Shown here: positions 12,418-23,141 of the stretch, piece by piece
Position numbering within the stretch: position 1 is the first letter of the stretch
How the letters are laid out: each line of letters begins with the position of its first letter
Assembly (NCBI RefSeq): GCF_000219625.1
Contig: NC_018209.1
Coordinates: 930,001 to 994,000, forward strand
Reading direction: 5' to 3'
Length of the DNA: 64,000 nucleotides
Source of the DNA: Zymoseptoria tritici IPO323
Taxonomy: Eukaryota > Ascomycota > Dothideomycetes > Mycosphaerellales > Mycosphaerellaceae
The notes under the pieces: generated by a model
What the model saw: the letters and a program-made list of their open reading frames with translations, nothing else
What the model was told of the DNA's origin: nothing
The model's database searches: none
Position numbers and translations under genes: made by a program

Positions 12418-13482
12418 CTACAGACCAGCATGCCATCTCTCCATGCCCATCTCCAATAAACCTCCAAACCACGCCACCCAGCTCCTTTCCACACATTCAA
12501 TAGACTCCTTTTCCACGGAAGCCCTTCCCACCCTCCTCTCCGGCCCAAAATACCTCCCAAAAGTCCTCCTCAAAACCTCCTCATCCAACTGCATATGCTC
12601 CCCCTCCGTCGTCTCAAACACCAACCCACCCTTCTCATCCAGTTCCCTCAACCCCAACCAATCCTCCTTGAACATTCTCCTCTCCCTCAACTCCGTAACC
12701 TTCCCATCCGTGCCATTAACCTCCGCGAACCATCCACTCTCCTTTGGAATCACCGTTGTATCCTCCTCGAAAATGAACATGACGAAATTCTCCAGTTCGC
12801 TGATTCGCTGCTTGTAGGTCGAATTTTTGACCTCAAGCTCGTTGTTCATCCTTGCGAGCCAGCCGCTGGAGGAGAGGTATTCCTCACTGCCGAGTCCCGT
12901 CGTGTCGTTAACGGAGCGGAAGTATTGCGCGGGAATGACGTGCGATTGGACATATGCACTCCAAATGTTTCCCCTCGCCAACGCCAGTGCGCCTTTACAC
13001 AGTAAATCCCACGTCCCACACGCTTTCAATTCCGCGATGCCATTATGTTGACTCCCAAATGTGACCAAGCTCCTCACACTTAGTCCCTCACACGTCTGCA
13101 CCAAGCCCCTCAAGAACTGTCCTCCTTGTGAGAACCCCAACGCATCCACCCGTATCGTGCCCGTCGTAGGATCCAGCAGTTTCGGATCAGCCTGGATGTC
13201 GCCGCATACTTTCTCCACTTGCGCCGTCAAGTTGCCGAAGAAAGTCGCTTTCCTGTCTTCCCCGCTGTCGTCGTCGATGCGGATGTAATAGGTGTAGGTT
13301 TGTGGGTGTATCGACTCGGCGAGGGAGCCGACGGAGTGCAGACCTTCGGCGTCGTGGGTATCTCCTAGGCCGTGCCAGATGAGGAGGGGGAGGGGTTTCG
13401 GTGAGGACGAGGAGGAGATGGAGGGCAAGGCGCTCGTGTAAGTTAAGACCGACAAAGCTGCTGGGAGGGCTAGCAGATGCAT
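12418..13482 (-). CDS. PPT1: Palmitoyl-protein thioesterase 1 (PPT1)
   Basis: Intronless, 354 aa from the ATG at 13482. I prefer this start because it begins a hydrophobic signal peptide (MHLLALPAALSVLTYTSA); the frame is open 27 codons further up. The alpha/beta-hydrolase fold starts PLLIWHGLGD. The nucleophile is Ser118 in ALGFSQGG, followed by the family block LVTFGSQHNGI, and the catalytic His lies in TEGEHMQL near residue 301. PPT1 removes palmitate from S-acylated proteins in the vacuole/lysosome lumen. Around the position of the acid residue the sequence reads FEEDTTVIPKES; which Asp/Glu completes the triad is not obvious from sequence alone. Several N-glycosylation sites (NLT, NDT, NST, NGT) fit a secretory protein. 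Confidence 0.92.
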   Translation of the reverse strand: MHLLALPAALSVLTYTSALPSISSSSSPKPLPLLIWHGLGDTHDAEGLHSVGSLAESIHPQTYTYYIRIDDDSGEDRKATFFGNLTAQVEKVCGDIQADPKLLDPTTGTIRVDALGFSQGGQFLRGLVQTCEGLSVRSLVTFGSQHNGIAELKACGTWDLLCKGALALARGNIWSAYVQSHVIPAQYFRSVNDTTGLGSEEYLSSSGWLARMNNELEVKNSTYKQRISELENFVMFIFEEDTTVIPKESGWFAEVNGTDGKVTELRERRMFKEDWLGLRELDEKGGLVFETTEGEHMQLDEEVLRRTFGRYFGPERRVGRASVEKESIECVERSWVAWFGGLLEMGMERWHAGL

Positions 13483-14084
13483 ATTGAGTCGATGAATGTT
13501 GGAAGCAGTGAGTGGTAGACAAGTCGTCGCCTTGAGCTTGATGTCGAAGTCGGAGCTCACCAACAGCTCGTAAATCTCGTACAGGCATCTTTGGTACGGA
13601 CCGATGTCCGCTTTGCCCCGCGTTTTCCCGCAACGTCATCCCTTCCACGTGAACAAGCTCTCCCTGCCGAAGACGATCACAACAAACATCTTTTCATTGC
13701 TCTCATGTCGTTCTAACATATTCTGAGAATTCCCATTCCATCCTCTTTAATACCGTCGCCATTGCTGGCACATGCGCGACAGTGCATCCGTCTACGCGCC
13801 CTTCCGACAGAACCCTAAGCGCAGACCCTTCTTCTCCGAGCAATCTCACACCGCTGGTGAGATGCGCCAATACCATTTCGTAAACCAAGATGGGCGAAAA
13901 CACGACATGATAATACATGCTGGTAACCAGTCCGACGCCCGCTGGTCGCCGTGTCCTTGAACAACTCCATCGTCGCTATGCAGGGGAATCATCGAAGCAT
14001 AAAGAAGCCAAATAACATATAGCGCATGCCGTTTCCATGGAGGACGCTGCGCGGACGGACAGATTTGACGATCAGGAGAAGCGT
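13483..14084. other. Intergenic, upstream of PPT1
   Basis: About 600 bp between PPT1 and the 3' end of the FHA gene, both on the minus strand. Short open frames only; no repeat or motif recognised. Confidence 0.45.
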
Positions 14085-15665
14085 TCAGTGACGTGGACGC
14101 TTCCAGTAGTATTGCTGAGAAGAGGGGTCAGTATGAGGGCATGATAGTGGGTAACGGGACAGGCATACCTTATGCTGCTTGCGTGCAGCGCGAATGCTGG
14201 TCTTGCCCAGGCTGAGGGTCACGGTATCGCGACGGTTGACATCAACATCCATTTCAGGGACGTAATAGAACTCGCTCTCCAACAGTTTGCCGGCGGCATC
14301 TTTGCCCTCGCGGCTGATTTCACCAACACATGGAATGCCATCGAGGATGGTCTTGAGCTCGGCAGTCGACAATACCTCTTGACTCTCATTGTCGGATGGC
14401 TTTGCCATGGCGCCACGGAGCTCTGCTGGGAGGTTGCTGTGGATAGTCGACAGCGGCAGCGAGTGGATGCGAGAGAAGGCCAGCTGATTGATCACATGGT
14501 TCTTGACAGGGCTTCTGTTGAACAATAAGGTCGAGCCGGTGCGGCCCGGTGAGTTGGGCGTTGCCTTGAGAGGCTTGCGTGCACGCTCGGGCGAGCGGGA
14601 GCTGAAGGACTCGAAGCGGGACATGAGGTTTTCACCAAATGGACCGAAAGAGTGCACAATAGGATCATTCTCCTCATCATGCTCGGAGAAGTCTTCGGGA
14701 TCGGACGGGACAGAATCAAGGGACTTGCCAAGGTTGATTGCCGAGACGGGACGGACTGGTGACGGCGTGCCTACACGCTCTGCTCGAGGCGTCAAGTCAT
14801 GAGGAGCATCCTCATCAGAGCTGTGGTCTTCATAGACCTGCACGGGTCCATCGTCGGCAGCATCCGCTTGGAACGTCGTTGCAAATGTACCACCGAATCC
14901 CAACGTCGGCGAGACCGGCGACGCAAGACGCGGCATGTTCATAGCTGGCGGACTGGACGCGAATGTCTCCACAGCACGCTTGCTCGGAGACTCCCCAAGC
15001 CATGGTGACCTCGACTCAATGGACGAAGGGTCTCTCGGCGACTCCTTCGGCCACACCAGCATAACACGCGTATCTTGCACATCGACCATGATCTGACTCT
15101 GCGGCTTGCCCGACACGAATTGTTCTCCCTTGGCCAGCTCAATGACCTCCCCTCGACAGTGTACTTTTGCTCCATTCCACCCAAGACACTCCACCTCGAC
15201 TTTTCCCTCCGGATACGCCGAGTCGGGAGCGTGATATGAAGCTCGCACGTGGATCCGCGAGATGTGACGGTTGGCGGAGAGTTGGTAGTCGGAGGAGTTG
15301 CTCGAGCGGCCCATGAGTACAGGCTCGCCATTGGGGTGAAGATTGAGCGAGGGCACGTCGCTGAGAGGTGCGCGTTCGGAGAGGATGGACACGGTTCGCT
15401 TGAGGCCCGGACGCGTCAAACGCGCAGCTGCAGGCGACGATGACGGTGGGATGATGGTCGATGAGGTGGGTATAGGTGTTGGATAGTACTTGCGGTCGTC
15501 GTTGAGGGCGGCATCGTCGAATTTGCGTTTGTTGGCCGCTCGTGGGAGGCCCGGGGAGGAGGAAAAGGGCTCGAACGCGGGTAGTAGTGAGGGACGGCGT
15601 GATGCTGTCTGTTTGTCTTCTGTCGACGGCATTGCCTTGTTGGCTGCGCCAGACAGGTTGTCCAT
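14085..15665 (-). CDS. FHA-domain protein of the Tos4/Plm2 type
   Basis: Two exons, 14170-14169 boundary as follows: 14169-15665 and 14085-14114, joined by a 54-bp intron (GTATGC...TTCTCAG); 508 aa. The last exon adds QYYWKRPRH directly after KTSIRAARKQHK. A forkhead-associated domain lies at about residues 105-205: VLMGRSSNSSDY, then ANRHISRIHVRASY (Ser-Arg-x-His) and LGWNGAKVH (Asn). FHA domains bind phosphothreonine. The rest is Ser/Pro-rich with many SP/TP sites. A second conserved block near the C-terminus reads DGIPCVGEISREGKDAAGKLLESEFYYVPEMDVD when translated in parts (positions 14230-14350). In budding yeast, Tos4 and Plm2 are G1/S-induced chromatin proteins that link to histone deacetylases in the DNA-replication checkpoint. 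Assignment to this group is by domain layout, so the symbol is left blank. Confidence 0.75.
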   Translation of the reverse strand: MDNLSGAANKAMPSTEDKQTASRRPSLLPAFEPFSSSPGLPRAANKRKFDDAALNDDRKYYPTPIPTSSTIIPPSSSPAAARLTRPGLKRTVSILSERAPLSDVPSLNLHPNGEPVLMGRSSNSSDYQLSANRHISRIHVRASYHAPDSAYPEGKVEVECLGWNGAKVHCRGEVIELAKGEQFVSGKPQSQIMVDVQDTRVMLVWPKESPRDPSSIESRSPWLGESPSKRAVETFASSPPAMNMPRLASPVSPTLGFGGTFATTFQADAADDGPVQVYEDHSSDEDAPHDLTPRAERVGTPSPVRPVSAINLGKSLDSVPSDPEDFSEHDEENDPIVHSFGPFGENLMSRFESFSSRSPERARKPLKATPNSPGRTGSTLLFNRSPVKNHVINQLAFSRIHSLPLSTIHSNLPAELRGAMAKPSDNESQEVLSTAELKTILDGIPCVGEISREGKDAAGKLLESEFYYVPEMDVDVNRRDTVTLSLGKTSIRAARKQHKVCLSRYPLSCPHTDPSSQQYYWKRPRH

Positions 15666-16887
15666 GACGGCGGAGATGCTGTCAGAACGCGAGGTGGCTG
15701 CAGTGAGGATGTTGGCAGCCGCAAAACTCGGTGCAGCAGTGGGTTTTGGGGCCCCGCTTGATATGCGCGCGTAGAAGCGTGTCAGTGATGTGCGAGTGAG
15801 TATTAGTTGGCGAGATTGTCCATGTTGGTGAGGATGATCATGGAGGAGGAGAAGATGTCAAGGTATGAATGAGGAGGTCGTGTCGGAGGTCGGTGAGGTT
15901 GCTGAGACTGCGTGGTATGCAGAAAGGTCTCGCGTTCTCCAAGTCGCGTATGCCCACGGACCACAGTAGCGCCGCGCTGCGGGCCGCTGCATCCGTGGGA
16001 ATAACCCGTTTGTCGTGGTCGAAATGGTTGATATATGTGCTCGAGAAGATGGTGAATATGTTGTATCAATTGGTGAGGATGTAAATGTGAAGTTTCCTCG
16101 TTGTTCTGTCGAATGTATTCGTCGTGTTGGCAGGACTCTTTATGTCATTCACAAACATCAATGCAGCTTTCACAGTGCTAGTTCTAGCGCATGAATTATC
16201 TGACCCCACCCCACATTCGCCAGCCATGTCATCCCACTACGCGTGCTGCTCGCGAGATCATTTCGTCTTCTTTCTTCTCTGCACATGATACACACAATTT
16301 GATCGATCCTCGCTCCGAGACAAGCACGGGGTCCAATGCACAACTCGTGCAACAACGGGCCTGTTTCCAACGCGGACGACGACATGTGTACTCGTACAAG
16401 CTTCGCCTCGAGCGGCAAGGAGCATATGACGGTGAGAGCGAATGGCGGGATGCCAGCAAGCGAGATCTGTGCTTTGCAGGATTTAAGTGCAGATGTGGTG
16501 CCGAGGGAGTGCATTGGAGAGCCTATGCGTGAGAGCGTGTTCGCGTTTGCTACTCACTGGACCTGCGATCGGGAAGTATTGATGAGCATGGGACTACCTC
16601 CTGTGTGAAGGAAGACATCTGGTTTGGCTTCCACGATGTATTAAGGTAATCTTCAATGGCTTTCCTTGTCATCATAGCTGCAGTCGTCGTGATTGGCTTG
16701 TGGCAGATATGGATGTCGCTTGCGGCTGAAGGAAAAGGTACATCTATTTTCGAAAACAGTTTGCTTGACGCTGTGGCTGCGAGTATGAACTGGGAAGTCC
16801 TTGCAGAGACCTCCGTGTATGTGCATTATTGTGCGGACTCTGATCGACGACGACAGGTAAGTCCTGAACACCTCAACAAGTGCACCT
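15666..16887. other. Intergenic, upstream of the FHA gene
   Basis: 1.2 kb between the FHA gene start and the 3' end of the oxidoreductase. Apart from the two MCB-like sites listed separately I see only short, unconvincing frames (16170-16514 minus, 16191-16532 plus). Confidence 0.5.
15930..15949 (-). promoter_or_regulatory. Paired MCB-like sites (ACGCGA) upstream of the Tos4-like gene
   Basis: On the minus strand ACGCGA occurs at 15944-15949 and again at 15930-15935, 14 bp apart and about 265-285 bp upstream of the start codon. ACGCGT/ACGCGA is the core bound by the MBF (Mbp1-Swi6) G1/S factor. TOS4 is a known G1/S target in budding yeast. That these sites work is inference. Confidence 0.35.
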
Positions 16888-18262
16888 TCACAACCCTCTC
16901 TTCGGCATCCCAGCCTTCTCATAAACCGCATCAACGACTCTCATCACCTGCTCACTTTCCTCCATACTCACCACAGGCCCAGTATACGCCTCACCTCCCT
17001 CCTCCGCCCTCACCATGCGAACAAACCCCTCCAACTGCCACCGATAAGTCGTCCACCACGCCTCCCCCTCAACACCTGCTTTCTCCCACTCCGACCCACC
17101 CGTCCACACTTTCTCCACCGTCTTCTTACCCGTCAGCTTACCCTCCTGATCCTTCTCGCGACCCGTGATGGAGTGCATGAAAGTCGGCACCGAGAAATTT
17201 GAGAACTCGACTCTCGCTTTCATCAAATCGATCACGACTGTGGATGTCAATTCCCAGACTTGCGGGATAATGCCTAGCAGAGGTGGTAGTGCAATGTCCG
17301 CTATAGCGTGGCATGTGACAGGTTGAGCGCCAGGGGAGGAGAGCGTGAAAGTTGCGTCCATTGCTTCGTCGATTCGGTCATCGGAGGGGTGTAGTCGGGG
17401 AGTGGCCGAGGTGACGGTAATGTCAGAGTCTGTGGGCTGACCGCTGAAGTAGCAGCAGGCACTGAAGACGTATGCGAGATCCATACTGGCGCCGCCCGCG
17501 AGGTCGTAGGAAAAGCGAACTCGACAGCTCATCAGCACATATCCCAATCACGCGCCGGATCGAAAGAGACCAAAAAAACGGGAAGCATCAAACTCACTAT
17601 CATCCCTCCCCAACGCCCCCCTCGGAATCTTAAACCTCGCCTCCACCCCCTCCACCACTCCCCATCCTCCCCCGTCAATCCTCTCCCGGATCCAATGCGC
17701 CGCCGGATGAAACCTCCAATGAAATGCCTCCATGACCACCCTTCCCGCCTTCTCCGCCTCCGCCCTCACTTCTCTCACTTCCTCCGCATTACTCGCCATC
17801 GGCTTCTCCACTAATACATGCTTGCCCGCCCTCAGGGCTTTGATCGTCCACTCCGCGTGTAAACCGTTGGGGAGAGGAATGTACACTGCGTCGACCTCAT
17901 CGTCGTCGAGGAGGTCTTGGTAAGAGCCGTATGGTTTACATGGTGGAGTGAGGTTGCCGAGGGAGTATTTTTTGATTTGGGCTTCTGCGCGGGTGAGGGA
18001 GCGGGCGGCGATGGAGTGGAGAGTGCAAGAGGGGTGGGTTGCGATGGGGTCGATTATGGCGGCATAGTTTATTGCTGCGGCGGAGAGGATGCCGATTCGC
18101 AGAGGATCTGGCGACTTCTCGAGGAGAGACTTTTTGATGGAGATGGAGTTGCGATAGTTGTGGAGGTTGAGGATTGCCTTGATGTGGTGTTAGTTGTGGG
18201 AGAAGTGGTTTTAGGGTTAGGGTTGGGGTTCGCGGGTTGTGTACTTCTGCTATCCAGGACAT
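16888..18262 (-). CDS. Gfo/Idh/MocA-family NAD(P)-dependent oxidoreductase (dihydrodiol/xylose dehydrogenase-like)
   Basis: Three minus-strand exons: 18245-18262, 17598-18177 and 16888-17519, 409 aa, phases consistent. The short first exon codes MSWIAE. The Rossmann part begins LRIGILSAAAINYAAII, continues with VYIPLPNGLHAEWTIKALRAGKHVLVEKPMA (read in pieces at 17800-17890), which contains the family EKP motif, and FHWRFHPAAHWIRE. The intron at 17520-17597 was placed so that GRDD joins IRFSYDLAGGASMDLAY, as in relatives. The C-terminal alpha/beta domain carries the substrate site and dimer face. Enzymes of this subgroup oxidise sugars or trans-dihydrodiols; the true substrate is unknown. The 67-bp first intron holds two telomere-like TTAGGG units (plus strand 18211-18222). 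Confidence 0.85.
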
Positions 18263-19123
18263 TGTTTTGGATTTGTGCTTGGCTTGTTGGCGCTCAATTG
18301 ATGCTTGTGGCTCGGTGTGTAATCTTGATACTCGCTTGCGTGAACTGGGAGGCGTGAGTGGTGATGTATTGACAAGTAGGAGGCTGCAACACGGAGGTCA
18401 AGCTGTGTATCTAACTCAATCTTCGGAGCACCTGCATCCTACAGGAATAGTCGACTTAACATCGACGTCCACGCCGAAGCCATATGATTCCTTCCACACA
18501 CAAGACGAGTCTGCCCTTCGTCGACAGTGGATCCTGCGATCGAAGAGGATCCTAAAGGAATGAGCCGATGTACATCCTCGGCGTTTATTGGGAGTTGTGG
18601 TGGAAGAATGGCAGGATCCGATAGAAACGAAGCCCGGTGAATCACAAGAGACAATGCTGCCTTTTCCGTGCAATTGACGGGTATCGACATGACCATGCAC
18701 ACACTAGAAGCGCTCAACCTTCGCCGTCACTTCCCAAAGAAATGTGGACGGTACTGTCCCACCTGATCATTGTGCGTCGAAGCTGGTTGGGTATCTCGCT
18801 AGCCTTGTTCCGACATCTACAACAACAAATCAACAAATCAAGAAGGCTATCAAGCCAGATCATCTGCGCCGGCCTCTAGTTCACTCGCAGTGTACGCATC
18901 CAAGAACCCGGAAACGGTCCGTCCGATCTGCGCCGAGTTTCTCTGAGCGCTCTTCGTGCTTCCCTCACTCCTCGTGCTGTTTGATCCTTCACTCATCGCT
19001 TTCTTGTGAGCTAACAGCGCCTTCCTGATCGAGGATGGAGGAGGCCCTTCGTCGAGACTTCCCTAAGTTCTGTCTTGCGTCAGCCTCCGTTTCCAACGAT
19101 GACTTCTGCCCACCAGGCTTGAC
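18263..19123. other. Intergenic between the oxidoreductase start and the PFK2 gene 3' end
   Basis: About 860 bp, holding the oxidoreductase promoter and the PFK2 3' UTR. Short frames on both strands (18237-18563, 18416-18717) show no domain or splice partner. Nothing further seen. Confidence 0.45.
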
Positions 19124-20840
19124 TTACCTCGGACTAATGGTCCCCTCAATACTCATCGGAAGAGTAGCACTGTCAATATCTCGGTTTTCCGGCGTGTTCG
19201 ATCCGTTCGCTGGCGTACCGACTCCACTGAAAGGCGACACTGCACCGGAGGGCGGTACAGGAATTTTGAGATCCTCTGGACTGCCGGGCACGAGTTTGGG
19301 GTGCAGATCGGCAATGTGGATGCGTTTGGCACTGTTGTTGTAAGAAGCTGGAATGATCTCGATGATCTCATCGCGTGGAAATTCGAGGCTGGGGATGTCG
19401 GTTGCTGAACAGGCCATGAGGTAGCCGTAGAGGACTCGTAGGACGGACTCGTGGGCGATGATGAGTAAATCATTTTGCTCGCGTTCTAGCTCGAGAATGA
19501 TAGGCTCGAGACGAACTGCGAGGTCGTGATAGGACTAGATGGTATGTCAGCTTGATCGTTACAATCCAGTCCACCCTCGTGATCTCACCTCTGCTCGTGG
19601 ATATCTGTGGTGATATGGGTCCTGCTCGTGCTTCGCAACTTCCTCAGGGAACATCTCTCGGATCCGGCGCTCACTCAGCTTCTCGCAGACTCCAGGATTG
19701 AGCTGGCTCATTTGACTTCGCTGCCTCACTCGGTAGCCCCTCTCTGCCAGGCAATGTGAAGTCTCGACTGTCCGCTTGCGGGTCGACGTCCAGACATTGA
19801 GCGGTTTGAGAGCAGTCGATTCTGGAGCGCCATGCTGAATCAGATTTAGTCTTTCCGATTCTCGATGTGCTTCCAACGCATCGGTCATTTTGCGTGCATA
19901 GTCTTGGCCTTCCGCACTGAGACTTGCATCTCCTTTGTAGCTTTCCTCTGCGAGTGTGGTCCCAGCACGACAAAAGTAAGTCTGACGGCTTTTGATGTGC
20001 AGGTTGAGCAGGTAGAAGACAATCCGCTGCGACAAGTAGCCGAATGCACAGTTGTTCACGACCACCCTCTCGCCAGCATTAATCATCTTGACGTAGTGCA
20101 GGTCCGACTCCTCGACAGACTCAAAGTGAGGTATCCGCGCGTTGATACGGCGGAGATAGTCCTTGACAGCATCCTCCGGCGTCCATCCAATGTAATCTGG
20201 CGAGCTGATCTTCACTGATCGTACATTCTCCTCGATAATGCGCTCGTCGGTGCAATGGCTTTCAATGAACATGGTCTGCACATTATGCTTCTCAAACTCC
20301 TTGGCCAGTGCACGGCGACCAGTTCCCAGTGGATTGACAGCGTCGTAGATTGCAATTTGACCGTTCTCATGGTTGAGGAAATGGAGAATGTCTTCCCGGC
20401 ACTTCTTGAGAATCTTGTTCCGGAGTAGGACCGATGATGTGCTGGCATTGACGTGGAAATAGTCGTCAGGGACCTCGCCGTTGGGTCCGACGATATCACG
20501 GCGATAGTCACCCAGATGGAAGATGTGAGTCTTAACTCCAAGCCATCTGAGGTATCGCGCGAGTGCAACACTGATGTGTGTTTTGCCTCGGGCTGGTAGA
20601 CCAACAGTTGCGATTACGATTCGTCCTGAGTGGAAAAGTCGGCCAGATTCGGTAGAGTAGAGCTGCGCAGGAGCCATGGACTCCTTCTGGGGCAAATCAT
20701 GAATGGCGTCAACGAATGTGCTGGAGCGGCGCCGAAAGCTCAGCGATTTCGCGGCCAGATCGGCGGTTCTGTTGGTCTTCGTGTCAGCGATTGCTATCTT
20801 GATATTCAAGAAGCGGAGCTCCTTACAGTAATGTGTCCAT
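19124..20840 (-). CDS. 6-phosphofructo-2-kinase with a degenerate fructose-2,6-bisphosphatase domain
   Basis: Preferred exons: 20827-20840 (MDTLL), 19589-20768 and 19124-19534, 534 aa. The first intron (GTAAGG donor, GCTGAC branch, CAACAG acceptor) is supported by the splice signals; an alternative is an unspliced start at 20998 giving a longer, unusual N-terminus. The kinase half has the Walker A motif GLPARGKT (residues 61-68) and the 6PF2K blocks HLGDYRR and YIGWTPEDAV. The phosphatase half keeps DASLSAEGQDYA, VWTSTRKRTVET, PYHHRYPRAESYHDLAVRLEP and HESVLRVLYGYLMA. But the RHG motif that holds the phospho-accepting His reads CRAG (residues 271-274): the His is Ala. It should therefore make fructose-2,6-bisphosphate, the activator of phosphofructokinase and inhibitor of gluconeogenesis, without degrading it, like yeast Pfk26, in which the same His is also replaced. 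Confidence 0.9.
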
Positions 20841-21435
20841 AGCGAGTGATTACGTCCGGGTCGCAGCCAAGCCAGGCGAAGTGGTCCCTGTCGTGAGACA
20901 GCAAGACCGAGAATTGAGGTATTCACTGGGGCTCGTATCGCGCAGCTTCCTAGTCGGGAAAGCGGACAATGAGGCTGATCGGAGATTCGGAAAGACACTG
21001 AGCGACTCGATTTCTTTCCGCGCCGTTGGAGCGAGTGAGCGAGATCGAAACAGTCTGGTAGAGCGAGGATCTGGGCAGCGGAAGAGGTCTTCTTTGTGGT
21101 TTTATGTTGGACCGCAAGGTGGGAAGATAAGGTGCCGTAGGTGGTTGGTGGTTGTACTTTAGTTGGAGATTAATAAAGCTCCAAGCCGGAAGACATCAGC
21201 GGTATCATATATACTGCTACAGGCGTACATCTCAGTCAACAAGAACTTTACGCCGACACTGGAGTTCAGTTCAAACTTTCGAATACACGCGAGCTCATCA
21301 TCACTGTACCAGGACACCATCCTCGCCCTCCTCCCCGACCGCCATCGCATATCTCCGTCCCGCGGTCCGAGATAATCGGTCGACTCAGTCCATCGCACCA
21401 CCAGTCATTCATTCCCCAGCGCACATCCACACAAC
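20841..21435. promoter_or_regulatory. Divergent promoter region, PFK2-type gene / TOM40
   Basis: 595 bp between the two start codons (20840 and 21436). Contains an AT-richer patch at about 21160-21230. No clear regulatory repeat seen. Confidence 0.45.
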
Positions 21436-22680
21436 ATGGCGACAACGGTACCTCTCGAAAAAACTGCGGTGCCAGTCCCTGTCGAAGTCGAGTTCCCTCC
21501 GCAAGATGTAACACTGCCGTCAGTGCGAACAGGGGGATTCCTCGACACCGTCCTCGACACATATCAGAGCTTCCAGGCACGGAGAGATGCGCTCGGTCTC
21601 AGCAACCCAGGCACAGTCGATCAAATAGCAAAGGAGGTCCAGCGCGATGTCTTCCTCACCAACCAGATATTCTCTGGTTTGCGCGCGGAGCTCAACAAGA
21701 CCTTCTCCATCCTGCCACTCTTCCAGATCAGCCATGCCTTCTCGAGCGGATCCCAGATGCTCTCGCCTTACACATTCCTCGCCTTGTATGGCACCAACAA
21801 TGTATGCCGATTCGAGGAGATGGGAAAGCAATCCCATCAGCAAGCTAACATGTCTTCTTTCAGATGCTCTGCCAAGCTCAGCTCGACTCCGACGGTTCCC
21901 TCAACGCTCGATTTAATGGCCGCATCACAAGCCGTCTCATCAACAAACTCGCGGTGCAGATTCAGCCTGGCTCGATGGCTGGACCAGGTGGCGCGCAAGT
22001 ATCTCTCGAACAGGACTACACTGGCGACGACTTCACCGCATCTCTCAAGAGCATCAATCCGAGTGTGTTGGAAGGTGGATTGACGGGAATGTTCATCGGA
22101 TCATACCTCCAGAGCGTCACTCCCAGGTTATCACTCGGAATCGAGGGTGTATTGCAAAAGCCAGGTGGTGGAATGGGCCCGGAGGTGGCCATGAGCTACG
22201 CAGGACGATACAAGGGCGATGACTGGATCGCCAGCGCGCAACTTCTGACTCAGGGTGGCATGCAAGTGAGCTACTGGAGGAGACTGATGGACAAGGTTGA
22301 GACTGGTGTCGATGTGAACCTACAATTCGCTGGCCTGTCCGGAGGAAATCCAATGATGGGCGCCGCACGAGCAGAGGGTGTGGCTACGCTGGGCGCAAAG
22401 TACGAATTCTCGCGATCCATTTTCAGGGCGCAAGTGGACAGCCAGGGCAAGCTCGGATGTTTGCTCGAGAAGGTCGTTGCGCCGCCAGTCCGCATCACCT
22501 TCGCGGGTGAGCTCGATCACGTCAAGGTATGTCGAGCTTTGGATTTTCTCGCTCGAACTCACAGCTAACACAAGGATTCAGAACTCCGCCAAGCTCGGTC
22601 TCGCCGTCTCGATCGAGGCATCCAGCGAAGAGCTCATGGAACAACAGGAGAGAATCAGCGGCGCGATCCCTCCGTTTTAA
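21436..22680 (+). CDS. TOM40: Mitochondrial import receptor subunit Tom40
   Basis: Exons 21436-21801, 21864-22526 and 22582-22680; introns of 62 and 55 bp; 375 aa. After a Pro-rich N-terminal arm comes the Porin_3/Tom40 beta-barrel: [28 protein letters not shown] as the inner helix region, then [43 protein letters not shown], and the closing strands [19 protein letters not shown]. Tom40 is the channel of the TOM complex in the outer mitochondrial membrane, through which almost all nuclear-coded mitochondrial proteins pass. Length matches fungal orthologues (about 350-390 aa). The start MATTVPLEK is the first ATG after the leader. Confidence 0.95.
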
Positions 22681-23141
22681 ACAGGAGGTTGACCCGCCAA
22701 AATTTACTCTTCTCTCTGTATAATAAAAGTCGTCGTGGATCACTACCGCATGGCCTGCCACATGCGGCGGGCTGTTGACAACAGTAATGGCCAAAGCTCT
22801 CGGATACTGAGGTACGGCATTGTATGTTCTCCGGCATAGCATTGGGAGCGGTGTTGTGTACGTGGCGGTGCGTGGCGCTATGTAGAGGCATGGGAGGTGT
22901 ACATTTAACAGTCGGAGAAGAAACAGCAGCTTCTACAAGAAGAATGAGCTATCAGGTATTCCTTGACATTTCCATCCACGTCGACATGAACGCGACTGTG
23001 CTGTTGAGTTCACGTCTTGTGAAAGCGTTACAGAAGCTCGCTAAGCTGTTGCAGATCAGCGGTCAATCTCAGCCTTTGCACATGTAGACCTCTACCTCAT
23101 CAACAACATCAATGATCAAATCACTCCGTGAACTGACAACG
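22681..23141. other. Intergenic, TOM40 3' side to the 2OG-oxygenase gene
   Basis: 460 bp between two plus-strand genes. It has a probable TOM40 3' end near AATAAA-like TATAATAAAAG at about 22721-22731. No gene seen. Confidence 0.5.
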
